64,000 bases of DNA from Anaerolineae bacterium (GTDB lineage: Bacteria; Chloroflexota; Anaerolineae; Aggregatilineales; Phototrophicaceae): positions 62,001 to 126,000 of the forward strand of contig JAJEFB010000015.1 of NCBI GenBank assembly GCA_022820665.1, read 5' to 3'. The notes beneath the pieces are model-generated. The model did no database searches. It was not told where the DNA came from and saw only the letters and a list, made by a program, of their open reading frames with translations. Shown here in pieces: positions 7,042 to 16,553 of the stretch; the stretch's first letter is position 1, and each line of letters starts with the position of its first letter. The position numbers were made by a program, and so were the translations under genes.

Positions 7042-8031
7042 ATGGCTCAAGTCCTGGTGACCGGCGGCGCCGGTTACATTGGCAGCCACGTCGTGCAGAT
7101 GTTGATCGAACTTGGTTACGACGTTGTGGTTTACGACAACCTGAGCACAGGCAACCGACAAGCCGTTCATCCCGACGCCAAATTGGTCTTGGGCGACCTT
7201 CACGATGTCGAAGCGCTTCAAGCGATCTTCACTTCGCATCAGTTTGAGGGAATCCTGCATTTTGCTTCGCGAATCCTGGTCAGCGAAAGTATGCAGAAAC
7301 CCTTCATGTACTTGCGCGACAACCTTTACACCATCGTCAATGTATTGGAGTGCGCCAACCTGCACGACGTCAAGCGCTTCATCCTCTCGTCAACCGCCAA
7401 TCTCTTTGACAATCCCGCGCGCATCCCAATTGGCGAAGAGGAAGCCCTCATGCCCGGCAGCGTCTACGGCGAAACGAAGTATATGGCCGAGCGGCTGCTA
7501 GCCTGGATGGACCGACTTTACGGCATCAAATATTGTTGCCTGCGTTATTTCAACGCCTGCGGCGCCCATCCCGACGGACATATCGGCGAGGCGCACGATC
7601 CGGAATCGCATCTTATACCGCTGGTGCTGCAAGTGGCTCTGGGGCAGCGCGACGCCATTGACATTTACGGGACCGACTACGATACGCCCGACGGCACCTG
7701 CGTCCGCGACTACGTACACGTGCTTGATCTGGCGCGAGCGCATATTCTGGCGCTGGAGGCTTTGGGCGACGGCGCCAGCCGCGTCTATAACCTGGGCAGC
7801 GGCAGCGGTTATTCCGTGCGCGAGGTCATCGAGAGCGCGCGAAAAGTTACCGGACAAGCCATCCCCGTGAACGAAGCGCCGCGCCGCGCCGGCGATCTGC
7901 CCGTGCTAGTCGCCGATAGCGACAGAATCGGGCGCGAACTCGGTTGGGAAACGCAATACAACAGCCTCGAGATGATCATTGAAACAGCCTGGAATTGGCA
8001 TCGCCGCCATCCCCACGGTTACCAGAGCTAG
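7042..8031 (+). CDS. galE: UDP-glucose 4-epimerase (NAD-dependent epimerase)
   Basis: 329 residues from the ATG at 7042, preferred over an upstream in-frame start because GGGAGG lies 6-7 nt away and the protein then begins [16 protein letters not shown]. This is the NAD-binding Rossmann motif GGAGYIG. The catalytic pair is [11 protein letters not shown] (YxxxK), and [15 protein letters not shown] is the diagnostic GalE C-terminal substrate-binding motif. It interconverts UDP-glucose and UDP-galactose for glycan synthesis or galactose use. The usual SSxAVYG segment reads [10 protein letters not shown], a small deviation. An epimerase of UDP-GlcNAc or UDP-xylose remains possible. Confidence 0.88.
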   Translation: MAQVLVTGGAGYIGSHVVQMLIELGYDVVVYDNLSTGNRQAVHPDAKLVLGDLHDVEALQAIFTSHQFEGILHFASRILVSESMQKPFMYLRDNLYTIVNVLECANLHDVKRFILSSTANLFDNPARIPIGEEEALMPGSVYGETKYMAERLLAWMDRLYGIKYCCLRYFNACGAHPDGHIGEAHDPESHLIPLVLQVALGQRDAIDIYGTDYDTPDGTCVRDYVHVLDLARAHILALEALGDGASRVYNLGSGSGYSVREVIESARKVTGQAIPVNEAPRRAGDLPVLVADSDRIGRELGWETQYNSLEMIIETAWNWHRRHPHGYQS

Positions 8032-8084
8032 TGATGAAAAGATGAAGCGAGCTTGTATCATTCTCGACCGAAGGAGAGATTGAT

Positions 8085-8966
8085 ATGACCCGACTCGCGG
8101 CGCTGGCCGATATTCATGGCAACTTGCCCGCTCTGCAAGCCGTCATCGACGACATGCGCCAGTTCAAAGTAGATCAGGTTGTGGTGGCCGGCGACAGCGT
8201 CAATTGGGGACCCTTTTCGCGCCAAGTGCTGGAATTGGTCTTTCAGCGGCGCTGGGCGCTCATCCGCGGCAACAATGCCTTTTACGCCCTCGACCACAAT
8301 ACTGTTCGCGCGCCAGATCACTGGGCGAGTTTCAGCTTGCCGCCGATTCTGCGCGAGCAACTGGGCAGCGACTGGCTCAAAGCGATTAGCTGCCTGCCCG
8401 ATTCGCTCTCCCTGCGCTTTGTCGATGCGCCGCCTCTGCGCGTGTTCCATGGCCTGCCCGACAATCCCTGGCAGGCGATCTTCCCCGACTCGGCTACAGA
8501 CGAAGTCGCGGGCTGGCTTCGCAGCGTCCGTGAAAGCACGGTCATCTGCGCGCATAGCCATATCCCCATGGAACGGCAGGTCGACCGCTGGCAGATCTTC
8601 AATCCCGGTTCCGTCGGCGTCCCGCTCGATGGCGAATTCAGCGCCAGTTACATGATCCTCGATGGACACACGAAGGGCTGGGAGCTGGCGACGCATCGCC
8701 GCGTTCGCTTCGACTACGATCCGCTCTACCGTGAATTTGAGCGGCAGAGCTTCGTTGAACGCGGCGGCGTGACAGCGCGTCTGGTAATCGAAGAATTCCG
8801 CAGCGCCCGCCTTCAAGTGCATCCTTTTGTCCTTTGGAAATCAAAGCGCTTTGCTGACCGCCCGGACGATATCGAACTTCTGCGCGCCTTTCTTGACTTG
8901 GACGACGTCAGCGAATACATGCCCCCTGCTTATCGCAACTTGAACTGCTCCCTTCACCGCGACTGA
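8085..8966 (+). CDS. Calcineurin-like metallophosphoesterase (YfcE/MJ0936-like)
   Basis: 293 residues with all signature blocks of the small two-metal phosphoesterases: LADIHGN (about 7-13), VVAGDSVNWGP, IRGNNAF, AHSHIPM and FNPGSVGVP. These residues coordinate two divalent metals. The start is well set by GAAGGAGAG 6 nt upstream. The C-terminal 90 residues, after the usual end of the fold (about 190), are an unassigned helical extension. It probably hydrolyses a phosphodiester in the cytoplasm; the substrate is unknown. 53 nt downstream of galE on the same strand. Confidence 0.85.
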   Translation: MTRLAALADIHGNLPALQAVIDDMRQFKVDQVVVAGDSVNWGPFSRQVLELVFQRRWALIRGNNAFYALDHNTVRAPDHWASFSLPPILREQLGSDWLKAISCLPDSLSLRFVDAPPLRVFHGLPDNPWQAIFPDSATDEVAGWLRSVRESTVICAHSHIPMERQVDRWQIFNPGSVGVPLDGEFSASYMILDGHTKGWELATHRRVRFDYDPLYREFERQSFVERGGVTARLVIEEFRSARLQVHPFVLWKSKRFADRPDDIELLRAFLDLDDVSEYMPPAYRNLNCSLHRD

Positions 8967-9022
8967 GCATTAGCGACGTGCTAAAATATTTGAACGGTGG
9001 AGAAAGTTCTGAGGAAACTGCA

Positions 9023-9295
9023 ATGTGTCGCAATATAAGAAGGCTCTACAATTATGACCCGCCCAGTACGGTCGACGATATCGAAGCCGCCGCCCTGCAA
9101 TACGTGCGCAAGGTCAGCGGCTTCCGCAAGCCGGCGGCGGTCAACAAAGCGGCTTTTGATCGGGCGGTCGCCGATATTGCCAGCGCGACCGCGGCGCTGC
9201 TCAACGGCTTGCAAACGAGCGCCCCGCCCCGGGACCGCGCGGCGGAAATCGCCAAAGCGCGGGAACGCAATGCCAATCGCTTCGGCGTCTCATAA
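9023..9295 (+). CDS. DUF2277 family protein
   Basis: 90 residues beginning MCRNIRRLYNYDPPST from the ATG at 9023, with GAGGAAAC upstream; an in-frame upstream start at 8978 has no homologous leader. The sequence follows the DUF2277 pattern: CRNI near the start, ALQYVRKVSGFRKPA in the middle, APPRDR and an Arg/Ala-rich end. Function is unknown for the family. The conserved N-terminal Cys-Arg-Asn suggests a binding or redox role, but that is inference. It follows the phosphoesterase by 56 nt. Confidence 0.8.
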   Translation: MCRNIRRLYNYDPPSTVDDIEAAALQYVRKVSGFRKPAAVNKAAFDRAVADIASATAALLNGLQTSAPPRDRAAEIAKARERNANRFGVS

Positions 9296-9364
9296 GCTGT
9301 TTACAGCCTTGGCGCCGTCGTTTAGACTGTTGCCAAATCTTCAAATGTCTCCAGAGGCTTCCCA

Positions 9365-10402
9365 ATGACAGAGCTTGGCGAATTGATGATGGCAGTGCGC
9401 ATCGCCCGAATCGGCAAACCGCGCGTGCTCAAATATGAGCGATGCCCGATGCCGATACCCGCCCCCGACGAAGCGCTGGTTAGAATTCATGCCACATCCG
9501 CCAATGCCAGTGACCTGCTCTTTCGAGATGGACGCTTCATCATCCGCAAGCCCTTGCCGCATATTTTGGGAAATGATCTCGCGGGAGAAATCGCGAGCCT
9601 CGGGGAAGATGTCAGCGGATGGGAGCCCGGCGACCGTGTCGCCGCTTGCTTCGAGGGGTTGGGACGCGAACGCGACGGCAGTTACGCGGAGTACTGCGCC
9701 GTGCCAGCCGATCAATTGGTCAAAATGCCCGACTCCCTAGACTTTCAAGTCGCCGTTGCTGCCGGCGCTTCCTTCGCCAATGCCTGGACGGCGCTGGTCG
9801 GCACTGGCAAGATCAAGAAGGCTGATCGCGTAGTGATCCAGGGCGCGGCAAGCCCGCTCGGGATCGCCGCTGTGCAAATCGCCAGCGCCAAAGGATCGCA
9901 AGTTATCGCTGTCAGTGGCAGCGAAAACGCGGCGCAATTGCGAGAAATCGGCGCAGATATCGTCCTGGATGAGGCCGGTAGCGATCTTGTGCGGCAAGTT
10001 AAGGTGGCCACCGGCGAACTGGGCGCGACGCTTGTCCTGCACAGCTCGAATACAGATGGGCTGGCGCAATCCATCGATATGCTCGACTACAAGGGAAGAC
10101 TGATCTTGGCATCGCCTGGGCAAGTCCGCGAATCTCGAATAAATCTAATTGAGGTCTACTTGAAGAACCTCAGCATCCTGGGTTCCTACGACTCGCTGCG
10201 GACTAAGGACTTTGAATCAATTCTCCTGGATTTCGCGAAAGGCAAGTACCAGCCCGCCATTGACGAGGCGCTGCCCCTCAGCAAAGCGCGCAAAGCGCAC
10301 GAAAAGATGGAAAAGAACCCCGGCTTCGGCAAGATCGTTCTATCGCCCGATTCCATTTTGGAAGCGGCGAAGAAACCGGCCAGTTGGATACCCATTGACT
10401 GA
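9365..10402 (+). CDS. MDR-family NADPH:quinone oxidoreductase-like protein
   Basis: 345 residues of the zinc-free medium-chain dehydrogenase/reductase type. The N-terminal GroES-like part has LVRIHATSANASDLLFRDG and HILGNDLAGEI, then EPGDRVAA. The cofactor domain has VVIQGAASPLGIAAVQIA (the AxxGxxG-like turn). The catalytic-zinc cysteine and the structural-zinc four-cysteine lobe of alcohol dehydrogenases are absent, which points to a quinone or enone reductase. The C-terminus (EKMEKNPGFGKIVL) is typical. Start codons at 9386 and 9389 are alternatives. It overlaps nothing and converges on holB 6 nt away. Confidence 0.85.
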   Translation: MTELGELMMAVRIARIGKPRVLKYERCPMPIPAPDEALVRIHATSANASDLLFRDGRFIIRKPLPHILGNDLAGEIASLGEDVSGWEPGDRVAACFEGLGRERDGSYAEYCAVPADQLVKMPDSLDFQVAVAAGASFANAWTALVGTGKIKKADRVVIQGAASPLGIAAVQIASAKGSQVIAVSGSENAAQLREIGADIVLDEAGSDLVRQVKVATGELGATLVLHSSNTDGLAQSIDMLDYKGRLILASPGQVRESRINLIEVYLKNLSILGSYDSLRTKDFESILLDFAKGKYQPAIDEALPLSKARKAHEKMEKNPGFGKIVLSPDSILEAAKKPASWIPID

Positions 10403-10408
10403 GCGGGC

Positions 10409-11428
10409 TTAATCCAAACCCGGATACTCCAGAAACAAAACATCCAGCGCCAGCCTGACATTGGCATTGGTTTCCAGGGCGCGCGCGGCGCGGCGTGTGG
10501 CATTGAGCGCAGCCAATGCGCCTGCGGGATTCGCTCGCAGCGCGAGCGCGCGTATCTCATCCTTGCGGTCGCTGTTGCAGGGCTTCACCGGCGTCTCATA
10601 ACACTCCAGCAACAAATCGCGCCAATACGTTTGCCAGATGTCCAGCATCGCGCGCAACTGACTTTTGTCCCGCGCCAGTTTGCCGCTGAGCTGCCCGGCA
10701 ATCTTCAGGCGCTCCACCCGCCCGCCGCGCAGGATGTCCCGCAGAAGATCCAGGTATGTCGCTCTGGACGCAAGAAGCGATTCATCGTCGAGCGCGGCCA
10801 GCGCCCAGCCGATGCGCCCGCTGCTCAGCCGAGCGATCAGGTCCGCGCGATCTTCTTCTGCGCCGCGGTTGAGCAAATGATCCTTAACAAGCTCCAATGA
10901 CAGGGGGCGCAAAGCTATGATCTGTGTACGGCTGCGGATAGTCGAAAGAATGCCTTCCGTCGAAGCTGCCAGCAGCAAAAGAACCGCATGTTCCGCTGGT
11001 TCTTCCAAGGTCTTGAGCAGCGCGTCCTGCGCTTGCGGCAGCGCCTGGTCGAAGTCTTCCAGCATCGCCACGCGATAGCGCGAGCCATAGGGCTTCAGCG
11101 CCAACAGGCGCGTCACATCGCGAACCGCGTCGATTTTCAAGCGACCGCTTTCATCCGCGCGCGCGAAGATCAGATCAGGATCGCTGCCCCTGACAATGCC
11201 GCGGCAGGATCGGCAATTGCCGCAAGGACGTCCCGCGACATCTTCCGACTCACAATTGAGCGCCATAGCGAAAGTCTGAGCCAGGGTCGTCTTGCCCACG
11301 GAAGAATTGCCCGTGAACAAATAGGCATGACGGCTGCGTCCGTTCAGCAGGCCACGCCGCAGAAACTCCACCGCCCGCTCATGTCCTACGATGTTCCAGT
11401 TGTGATTAGCATCAATAATCTCGTTCAT
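10409..11428 (-). CDS. holB: DNA polymerase III delta' subunit
   Basis: 339 residues from the ATG at 11428; a longer frame from 11491 has an unlikely leader. Clamp-loader AAA+ features are present: NWNIVGHERAVEFL, HAYLFTGNSSVGKTTL (Walker A), a zinc lobe with CGNCRSC, DALLKTLEEP, and STIRSRTQIIAL where the Ser-Arg sensor (SRC in other subunits) reads SRT. The protein helps load the sliding clamp at the replication fork. It faces the oxidoreductase gene convergently. Confidence 0.88.
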   Translation of the reverse strand: MNEIIDANHNWNIVGHERAVEFLRRGLLNGRSRHAYLFTGNSSVGKTTLAQTFAMALNCESEDVAGRPCGNCRSCRGIVRGSDPDLIFARADESGRLKIDAVRDVTRLLALKPYGSRYRVAMLEDFDQALPQAQDALLKTLEEPAEHAVLLLLAASTEGILSTIRSRTQIIALRPLSLELVKDHLLNRGAEEDRADLIARLSSGRIGWALAALDDESLLASRATYLDLLRDILRGGRVERLKIAGQLSGKLARDKSQLRAMLDIWQTYWRDLLLECYETPVKPCNSDRKDEIRALALRANPAGALAALNATRRAARALETNANVRLALDVLFLEYPGLD

Positions 11429-11612
11429 GCGCCAATTATACCGTTGCGGAAAATGATTGCGAATTGACGCATTGTCTTCGTCCAGTCCCATATTTGGTCA
11501 TTATCATTCGAGACTCAGACGGCCGCTCACCCTATAATTGTACATAGCCACTGAATAAAATGGGGTTATGGTTTGGTCTGCTGTCCACATGGCCCAGGCG
11601 AAGGGTTTTGAA

Positions 11613-14147
11613 ATGCCATCTTTCATCTCGCTGTTTGGAACGCGTCTGACTGCGCGGCATCGGCCGAGCTTGGGGCTGCGACTCATTGTCCTGTCTCTGC
11701 TGTTCACCGCGTTCGCCTTGACCGCGCCGGCGCAGGATACGCCTACCGTGACAATCACGCCGGACTCGGGCCCAGTCGAAAGCGCGCTGCTAATGATTCT
11801 GATCGAAGGATTGCAGCCGAGCGCTGTTTACTCGATAGAGTTCGTCTTTGACGGCGAGGTCGTTTTCAGCAGCGAAGAAACGAGCGATGATCGAGGCGTC
11901 ATCAGTTTCCCGGCCGGCAGCACCGAAGGAGATCTTCCAGGCGATTACACTGTTCAAGTAGTACAAGACGGCGAGGCGCTGGCCAGCGCGGACTTTGAAC
12001 TGACGGCGAAAGAAGCCGGTACAGAATTGCCGGGCGAGGTCAGCGTGACACCGTCCTCCGGTCCCATAGGCACATTGCACGAGATCAAAATCACCGAACT
12101 CGAGGCTCAAACGCGCTATACGATAGAGATTACTGCCACCGAATCACAGCAGGTTGCCTATCGCCGCGCCCGCGCCAGCGACAAGGACGGCATCATCGAG
12201 ATTGACGTCTTCGCGGAAGAAGGTGATACGCCCGGTCAGCAAGCGATCGCCATTTACGACTCGGAAGGCGAAACGATTGCCGAAGGCGCATTCACTATCG
12301 ACGCCCCGCCTGAGCGGGAGGTTGTCGTCACTGTTAAGCCACCCATAATTGAAGCGGGCAGCACGGTGGAAATCAGCGTGGGCGGGCTCTCTGCCTTCGA
12401 TGGCGTTAGCGCCCAAGTCAAGTCCGCCGACGGCGTGCTGATTGACACCGTTATGGCGCGGGCCTCGAGGGATGGCGAGGTCTCCTTGAGCTTTACGAGT
12501 CCCGACGATACGGAAGAAGGCCGCTACAACATCGAAATCTTCGCGGAGGGCGACGAAGTAGCGACCGCCACTTTGACGATTGGAGAGGTCGCGGATACCG
12601 AACTGGACTTGGCGGCTCTAATCTCAATCACGCCGCCGAGCGCAGCCATCGGTTCGGAGCATCTGATTGCGGTCAGCGGATTGCGAGCAGAAGACGACTA
12701 CATGTTGATTATCCTCGATCCTGATGGCGCCGAGGAATACGCTACCGCGCGCGCTGCCGATGCGGCTGGCGCGTTCAACTTGAGAGTCAGCAGTACGCCC
12801 GAAGATGATATCGGCTTTTATACGGTCGAAATACGCGATGCTGCCGGTGATGTCCTGTTGGCAAGCGCCACGCTCGAAATCACCTTTGACGCAGGCGCCC
12901 GCGGGAGCGACGCCATCGCCACGATTGAACCCCAATCTGCGGTGCTCGGGTCCAGCCACGTGATTTTGGTGAGCAACTTGATACCGGGCGAGCGCGTTAA
13001 CTTTGATGTGATCTTCGCTGGCAAGTCTGTCTACCAGAGCAATAAAACAGCGGACGCAGCGGGCATGGTTCGGTTGGAACTGCTTACAGGCGCGGGAGAC
13101 GCCCCGGGCGATTATCTGATCACGGCTATGCGCGAAAGCGGCAATCATCCGACGGTCGTTTTGACCGCAACCACGGAAGAACGCCCGGCACCGGCAACCA
13201 TCGTGTCAATGGGAACGGGAGACATGATCGAAGGCAGTCTGGTCGACGGCCGCGCCGAGATCACCTTTGACGGCGAGAGCAGTCAATACATGAGAATCAC
13301 GGTGCGATCCGACGACTTTGACCCCGCGGCTGCCCTATTCGATCGCGACGACAGCGAGATCGCCTTTAATGACGACAGTCGCGGGCGCAAGTCAGCGGTC
13401 ATCGGTCCGCTGCAGATGCCCTACAGCGGCAGCTATATTCTGGAGGTCTTCCCGTCGCCATCTCTCGCGGATCCAGCGGGCATCGAGGGCGACTTTGTTG
13501 TGAGCATTGATCCGGTAAGCGTTGTGAGAATCGACGATGTCGACGCCATGCCATTCTCGCTCAGCGCCGCTAGTCCGACGGCATACTTTGAATTGTCGGT
13601 GAAAACAGGCGACAGCCTCACGCTCGCTGTCGACAGCAACGGCAACCTGGACACCACATTGCAGGTCCTTTCTTCCGATGGCTTCGAATTGGCTTTCGAC
13701 GATGACAGTGGTCCCGGCTTTGACGCTGAAATCAGCAATTTGATATTCGATCGCGACGGTACTTACACCCTGGCGGTATCGACCTATGACGAGTTTGCCA
13801 CGGGCAGCGGCAGCATAACCGTGAGCCGCGATCCGGCGCGCAAGCTCGAAGATGGCGAAGTCATCGTCACGCTTAGCGACAAAGCTATTCGCGATCTGGT
13901 CGTCTTCGATGCTGAAGAAGGGGAATTGCTGATTCTCAATCTGGAAGTGCTATCGGGGGGCGTCGAAGATCTCTTTGTCAGCGCCACAGTCGACGGCATG
14001 GAAGTGATGTCCTACAGCGCCATGGGCGTACCGGATCGACTGCCCTTGGCATTTGTCATGCCGGCAAGCGGCCAGGTAGTCGTCAGCCTGGAGAAATTCG
14101 GCTTCGACGACAGGATTTCGCTCGTGGTCTCGCTTGAGCGGCCATGA
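11613..14147 (+). CDS. Secreted multidomain protein with Ig-like repeats and PPC domains
   Basis: 844 residues from the ATG at 11613, preceded by GAAGGG; earlier in-frame starts at 11568 and 11589 are possible. A signal peptide (basic region, then LRLIVLSLLFTAFALTAPAQ) is followed by about five repeats of roughly 100 residues. Each begins with a V-x-I-x-P-x-S/D-G/A-P/A pattern (TVTITPDSGPV, VSVTPSSGPIGT, ISITPPSAAIGS, ATIEPQSAVLGS), like IPT/Ig-type domains of surface proteins. Residues about 530-730 hold two pre-peptidase C-terminal-like domains (AALFDRDDSEIAFNDDS and TLQVLSSDGFELAFDDDSG), and a third weaker one may close the protein. No catalytic motif is seen. A TATAAT at 11533-11538 may drive it. 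Confidence 0.7.
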   Translation: MPSFISLFGTRLTARHRPSLGLRLIVLSLLFTAFALTAPAQDTPTVTITPDSGPVESALLMILIEGLQPSAVYSIEFVFDGEVVFSSEETSDDRGVISFPAGSTEGDLPGDYTVQVVQDGEALASADFELTAKEAGTELPGEVSVTPSSGPIGTLHEIKITELEAQTRYTIEITATESQQVAYRRARASDKDGIIEIDVFAEEGDTPGQQAIAIYDSEGETIAEGAFTIDAPPEREVVVTVKPPIIEAGSTVEISVGGLSAFDGVSAQVKSADGVLIDTVMARASRDGEVSLSFTSPDDTEEGRYNIEIFAEGDEVATATLTIGEVADTELDLAALISITPPSAAIGSEHLIAVSGLRAEDDYMLIILDPDGAEEYATARAADAAGAFNLRVSSTPEDDIGFYTVEIRDAAGDVLLASATLEITFDAGARGSDAIATIEPQSAVLGSSHVILVSNLIPGERVNFDVIFAGKSVYQSNKTADAAGMVRLELLTGAGDAPGDYLITAMRESGNHPTVVLTATTEERPAPATIVSMGTGDMIEGSLVDGRAEITFDGESSQYMRITVRSDDFDPAAALFDRDDSEIAFNDDSRGRKSAVIGPLQMPYSGSYILEVFPSPSLADPAGIEGDFVVSIDPVSVVRIDDVDAMPFSLSAASPTAYFELSVKTGDSLTLAVDSNGNLDTTLQVLSSDGFELAFDDDSGPGFDAEISNLIFDRDGTYTLAVSTYDEFATGSGSITVSRDPARKLEDGEVIVTLSDKAIRDLVVFDAEEGELLILNLEVLSGGVEDLFVSATVDGMEVMSYSAMGVPDRLPLAFVMPASGQVVVSLEKFGFDDRISLVVSLERP

Positions 14148-14214
14148 GATTCAGAATACATGGGCGAGGTAGCGGACAAGCGAAGCTCGCCCGCCCGGTC
14201 TGGCTTCACATCGT

Positions 14215-15606
14215 CTAGTAAACTTGCAGACCCCTCGCCTCTCGCTCCCCGTCGCGCCAGGCTTCGCTGCGCCCGTTGTGCGCCGGCTGCTCCTTGACCC
14301 GCAAGCCAGAAAGCTCGGCAACTTCGCGCTCAACATAAAACGCGTCCAGTCGCCGCTTTAAGTCAGCCGCGACCTCTGGACGCGCATGGCAGAGATTGCG
14401 CCGTTCCAGCGGATCTGCCTCCAGATCAAAGAGATCATGCGGACCAGCGGGATAACGATAGACCAGCTTCCAGCGTTCGTCGCGGATCATGCGCAGATCG
14501 CCATATTCGCCGACGCGTGTATTGTCCCAGTTGATCGTTCGCCCACGCAAAAGCGGCGCGTAAGATTGGCCGGTATTAACCTCGGATATCGGCGCCTTGA
14601 CGCTGGCAAGCTCGCAGATCGTACGGAAACTGTCATAGTGATCGACAAAGTTTTCCAATACCTGCGTCGAGACGCCGCCGCCCGAGATGATAAGGGGTAC
14701 TTGCAGCGAAACCTCGTACATGTTTAGCGGACGCGTGCTGTTTCCTTTGCCGAAAAAACCATTATGTCCAATTGCGCAGCCGTGATCGGAGGTATAGATG
14801 ATCACCGTGTTTTCCCAGTGTCCCCGCTCTTTCAACGCAGACACAACGCGGGCGATATTCTCGTCGATCTCGGTCACCGAGGCGTAGTAACCGATGTATC
14901 GGTCGCGCAGGTCTTGTTCGCTGAGTTGGTTGCCGCCGCCTTCGTTCCTGACCCAGGGATGCGGGTCCCAAGGCGGTATCTCGGCGAAGGCGCAATCCTG
15001 ATAGCGCGCTGTTTGCAGCGGATCATGCGCTCCCTGCTGATAGGGGGAGTGCGTGGCGATATAGCCAATGTTGAGGAAAAACGGCTTGTCGTCGGGAACC
15101 GTATCCAGGAATTCGATGGCGTGATCGGTTATGAAGCGAGACTTGTTTCCGCTCAGCTCGACCATTTCGCCACTGCGAACATAGGTATAGGCGCCGTTGT
15201 GGACGCCTTGCCATCCCGGCAAACCGAAATAATAGTCCGCGCCTTTCGGCGTCACATGCGATTGACCCAGGTGCCACTTGCCGCTCAAACCGGTGTGATA
15301 GCCCGCGCCCGACAAGTAATCGAAAAGCGACCTTGTCCCGCATAGCCAATCTCGCTCGCCGATCTCGGGTATGGCCTCTTCCAGCCAATCATGGATACCC
15401 GTCTGAGAAGCGGTCTTGCCGGTCAAGAGGCAAGCGCGTGCCGGCGAACAGACCGGCGTCGGCGTATAAGCCTTAGCAAAGCGCGTACCCGCCGCCGCCA
15501 GCGCGTCAATGGTCGGCGTTCGCACTTCGTTATTTCCATAGCATCCATTGGCCCAAGCGCCGTGGTCGTCTGTCAGGAATAATACGATATTGGGTTGCTT
15601 GATCAT
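14215..15606 (-). CDS. Cys-type sulfatase (alkaline phosphatase superfamily)
   Basis: 463 residues. The metal site begins with NIVLFLTDDHGAWANGCYG. The formylglycine motif is VCSPARACLLTGK, with Cys as the residue that is modified, so it depends on a maturase such as the one at 3198-4496. Further landmarks are GLSGKWHLGQS, VIIYTSDHGCAIGHNGFFGKG and a C-terminal YDLF-like LFDLEADPLERRNL. It removes sulfate esters, probably from glycans. No signal peptide is evident, so it may act in the cytoplasm or be exported by another route. Confidence 0.9.
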   Translation of the reverse strand: MIKQPNIVLFLTDDHGAWANGCYGNNEVRTPTIDALAAAGTRFAKAYTPTPVCSPARACLLTGKTASQTGIHDWLEEAIPEIGERDWLCGTRSLFDYLSGAGYHTGLSGKWHLGQSHVTPKGADYYFGLPGWQGVHNGAYTYVRSGEMVELSGNKSRFITDHAIEFLDTVPDDKPFFLNIGYIATHSPYQQGAHDPLQTARYQDCAFAEIPPWDPHPWVRNEGGGNQLSEQDLRDRYIGYYASVTEIDENIARVVSALKERGHWENTVIIYTSDHGCAIGHNGFFGKGNSTRPLNMYEVSLQVPLIISGGGVSTQVLENFVDHYDSFRTICELASVKAPISEVNTGQSYAPLLRGRTINWDNTRVGEYGDLRMIRDERWKLVYRYPAGPHDLFDLEADPLERRNLCHARPEVAADLKRRLDAFYVEREVAELSGLRVKEQPAHNGRSEAWRDGEREARGLQVY

Positions 15607-15730
15607 CTTAAATCTCCATGAGGTTCGGGAGAACCGTCAGAAATGTAGCCCATCGCCAGCGTCCGCATAACCCCGACGGTGGGCGTCGAGATACCCTTGC
15701 CGATGTTTGACAGCGCGAACCTGGACACAG

Positions 15731-15758
15731 TTGACACAGTGACGCGCCGCCCTACAAT
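15731..15758 (+). promoter_or_regulatory. Promoter of the PhyH dioxygenase gene
   Basis: TTGACA (15731-15736) and TACAAT (15753-15758), 16-nt spacer, 33 nt before the start codon at 15792. A second TTGACA-like hexamer does not fit any other -10 box here. Close to the sigma-70 consensus, so constitutive expression is plausible. Confidence 0.6.
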
Positions 15759-15791
15759 GGGACTATTAGAGAGGAATTGGAGAGCAGAGCG

Positions 15792-16553
15792 ATGCCAGTT
15801 GTTAGCCCGGAACAAGTTGAGCAATATCACAGGGACGGTTACTTCGTGCTGGAAGCGGTCATTCCCGACGATGTTCTGGAAGCGCTGCGCATTGAATGCA
15901 TGCGCTATGTCAGTATTCATGAGAAGGAAATGGAAGCCAGGGGCCTCGTAACGCAGGGCATCAATCATTATAAGAAACGCTACTTCGTTTCCAATCGCAG
16001 CGCAGAAAGCCCGATCATGACCGAATTCCTCTTCAGTGAACTGATGGCGGAAATCTGCCGCGCCACTTTGGGCGATACCGCTTACCTATTTCATGAACAA
16101 TACGTGGTCAAAGCGGCCGATACCGATTCCAAATTCGCCTGGCATCAAGATTCCGGCTATGTCGGTCATTACCACCGCCCGTACTTGTCCTGCTGGTGCG
16201 CGCTGGACGACATGACTGTCGAAAACGGCACCGTCTTCATCCTGCCTTACTCCCGCGATGGACGCGGCAGCAGCGACGAGATCATTGACCATGAGGTCGA
16301 AGATCGGACCAATGACAAGGTCGGCTACAAGGGCGATGATCCCGGTGATCCAGCCACCGTGCCAGTCGGCAGCATCGTCGTTTTCAGCAGCCGCACCTTT
16401 CACCGCAGCGGTCCCAACATGACAAACAAGTACCGCCGTTGCTACCTGGCGCAGTATTCCGCCGAGCCGATTATGAATCGCGATGGCACGGCGTTATGGG
16501 GACGCGCCGAGCCCTTGCTGCGGAATGGTGAATGGCTAGGACGGCTGACCTAG
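15792..16553 (+). CDS. Phytanoyl-CoA dioxygenase family (PhyH) Fe(II)/2-oxoglutarate oxygenase
   Basis: 253 residues from the ATG at 15792, preceded by GGAGAGCAGAG. Iron ligands are visible: WHQDSGY supplies His and Asp, and TFHRSGPN the distal His. ALDDMTVENGTVFILPYS, between them, is the typical central strand region. Members hydroxylate diverse lipids and secondary metabolites; the substrate cannot be told. It is divergent from the sulfatase and ends by overlapping the convergent iron-sulfur gene by 4 nt. Confidence 0.88.
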   Translation: MPVVSPEQVEQYHRDGYFVLEAVIPDDVLEALRIECMRYVSIHEKEMEARGLVTQGINHYKKRYFVSNRSAESPIMTEFLFSELMAEICRATLGDTAYLFHEQYVVKAADTDSKFAWHQDSGYVGHYHRPYLSCWCALDDMTVENGTVFILPYSRDGRGSSDEIIDHEVEDRTNDKVGYKGDDPGDPATVPVGSIVVFSSRTFHRSGPNMTNKYRRCYLAQYSAEPIMNRDGTALWGRAEPLLRNGEWLGRLT

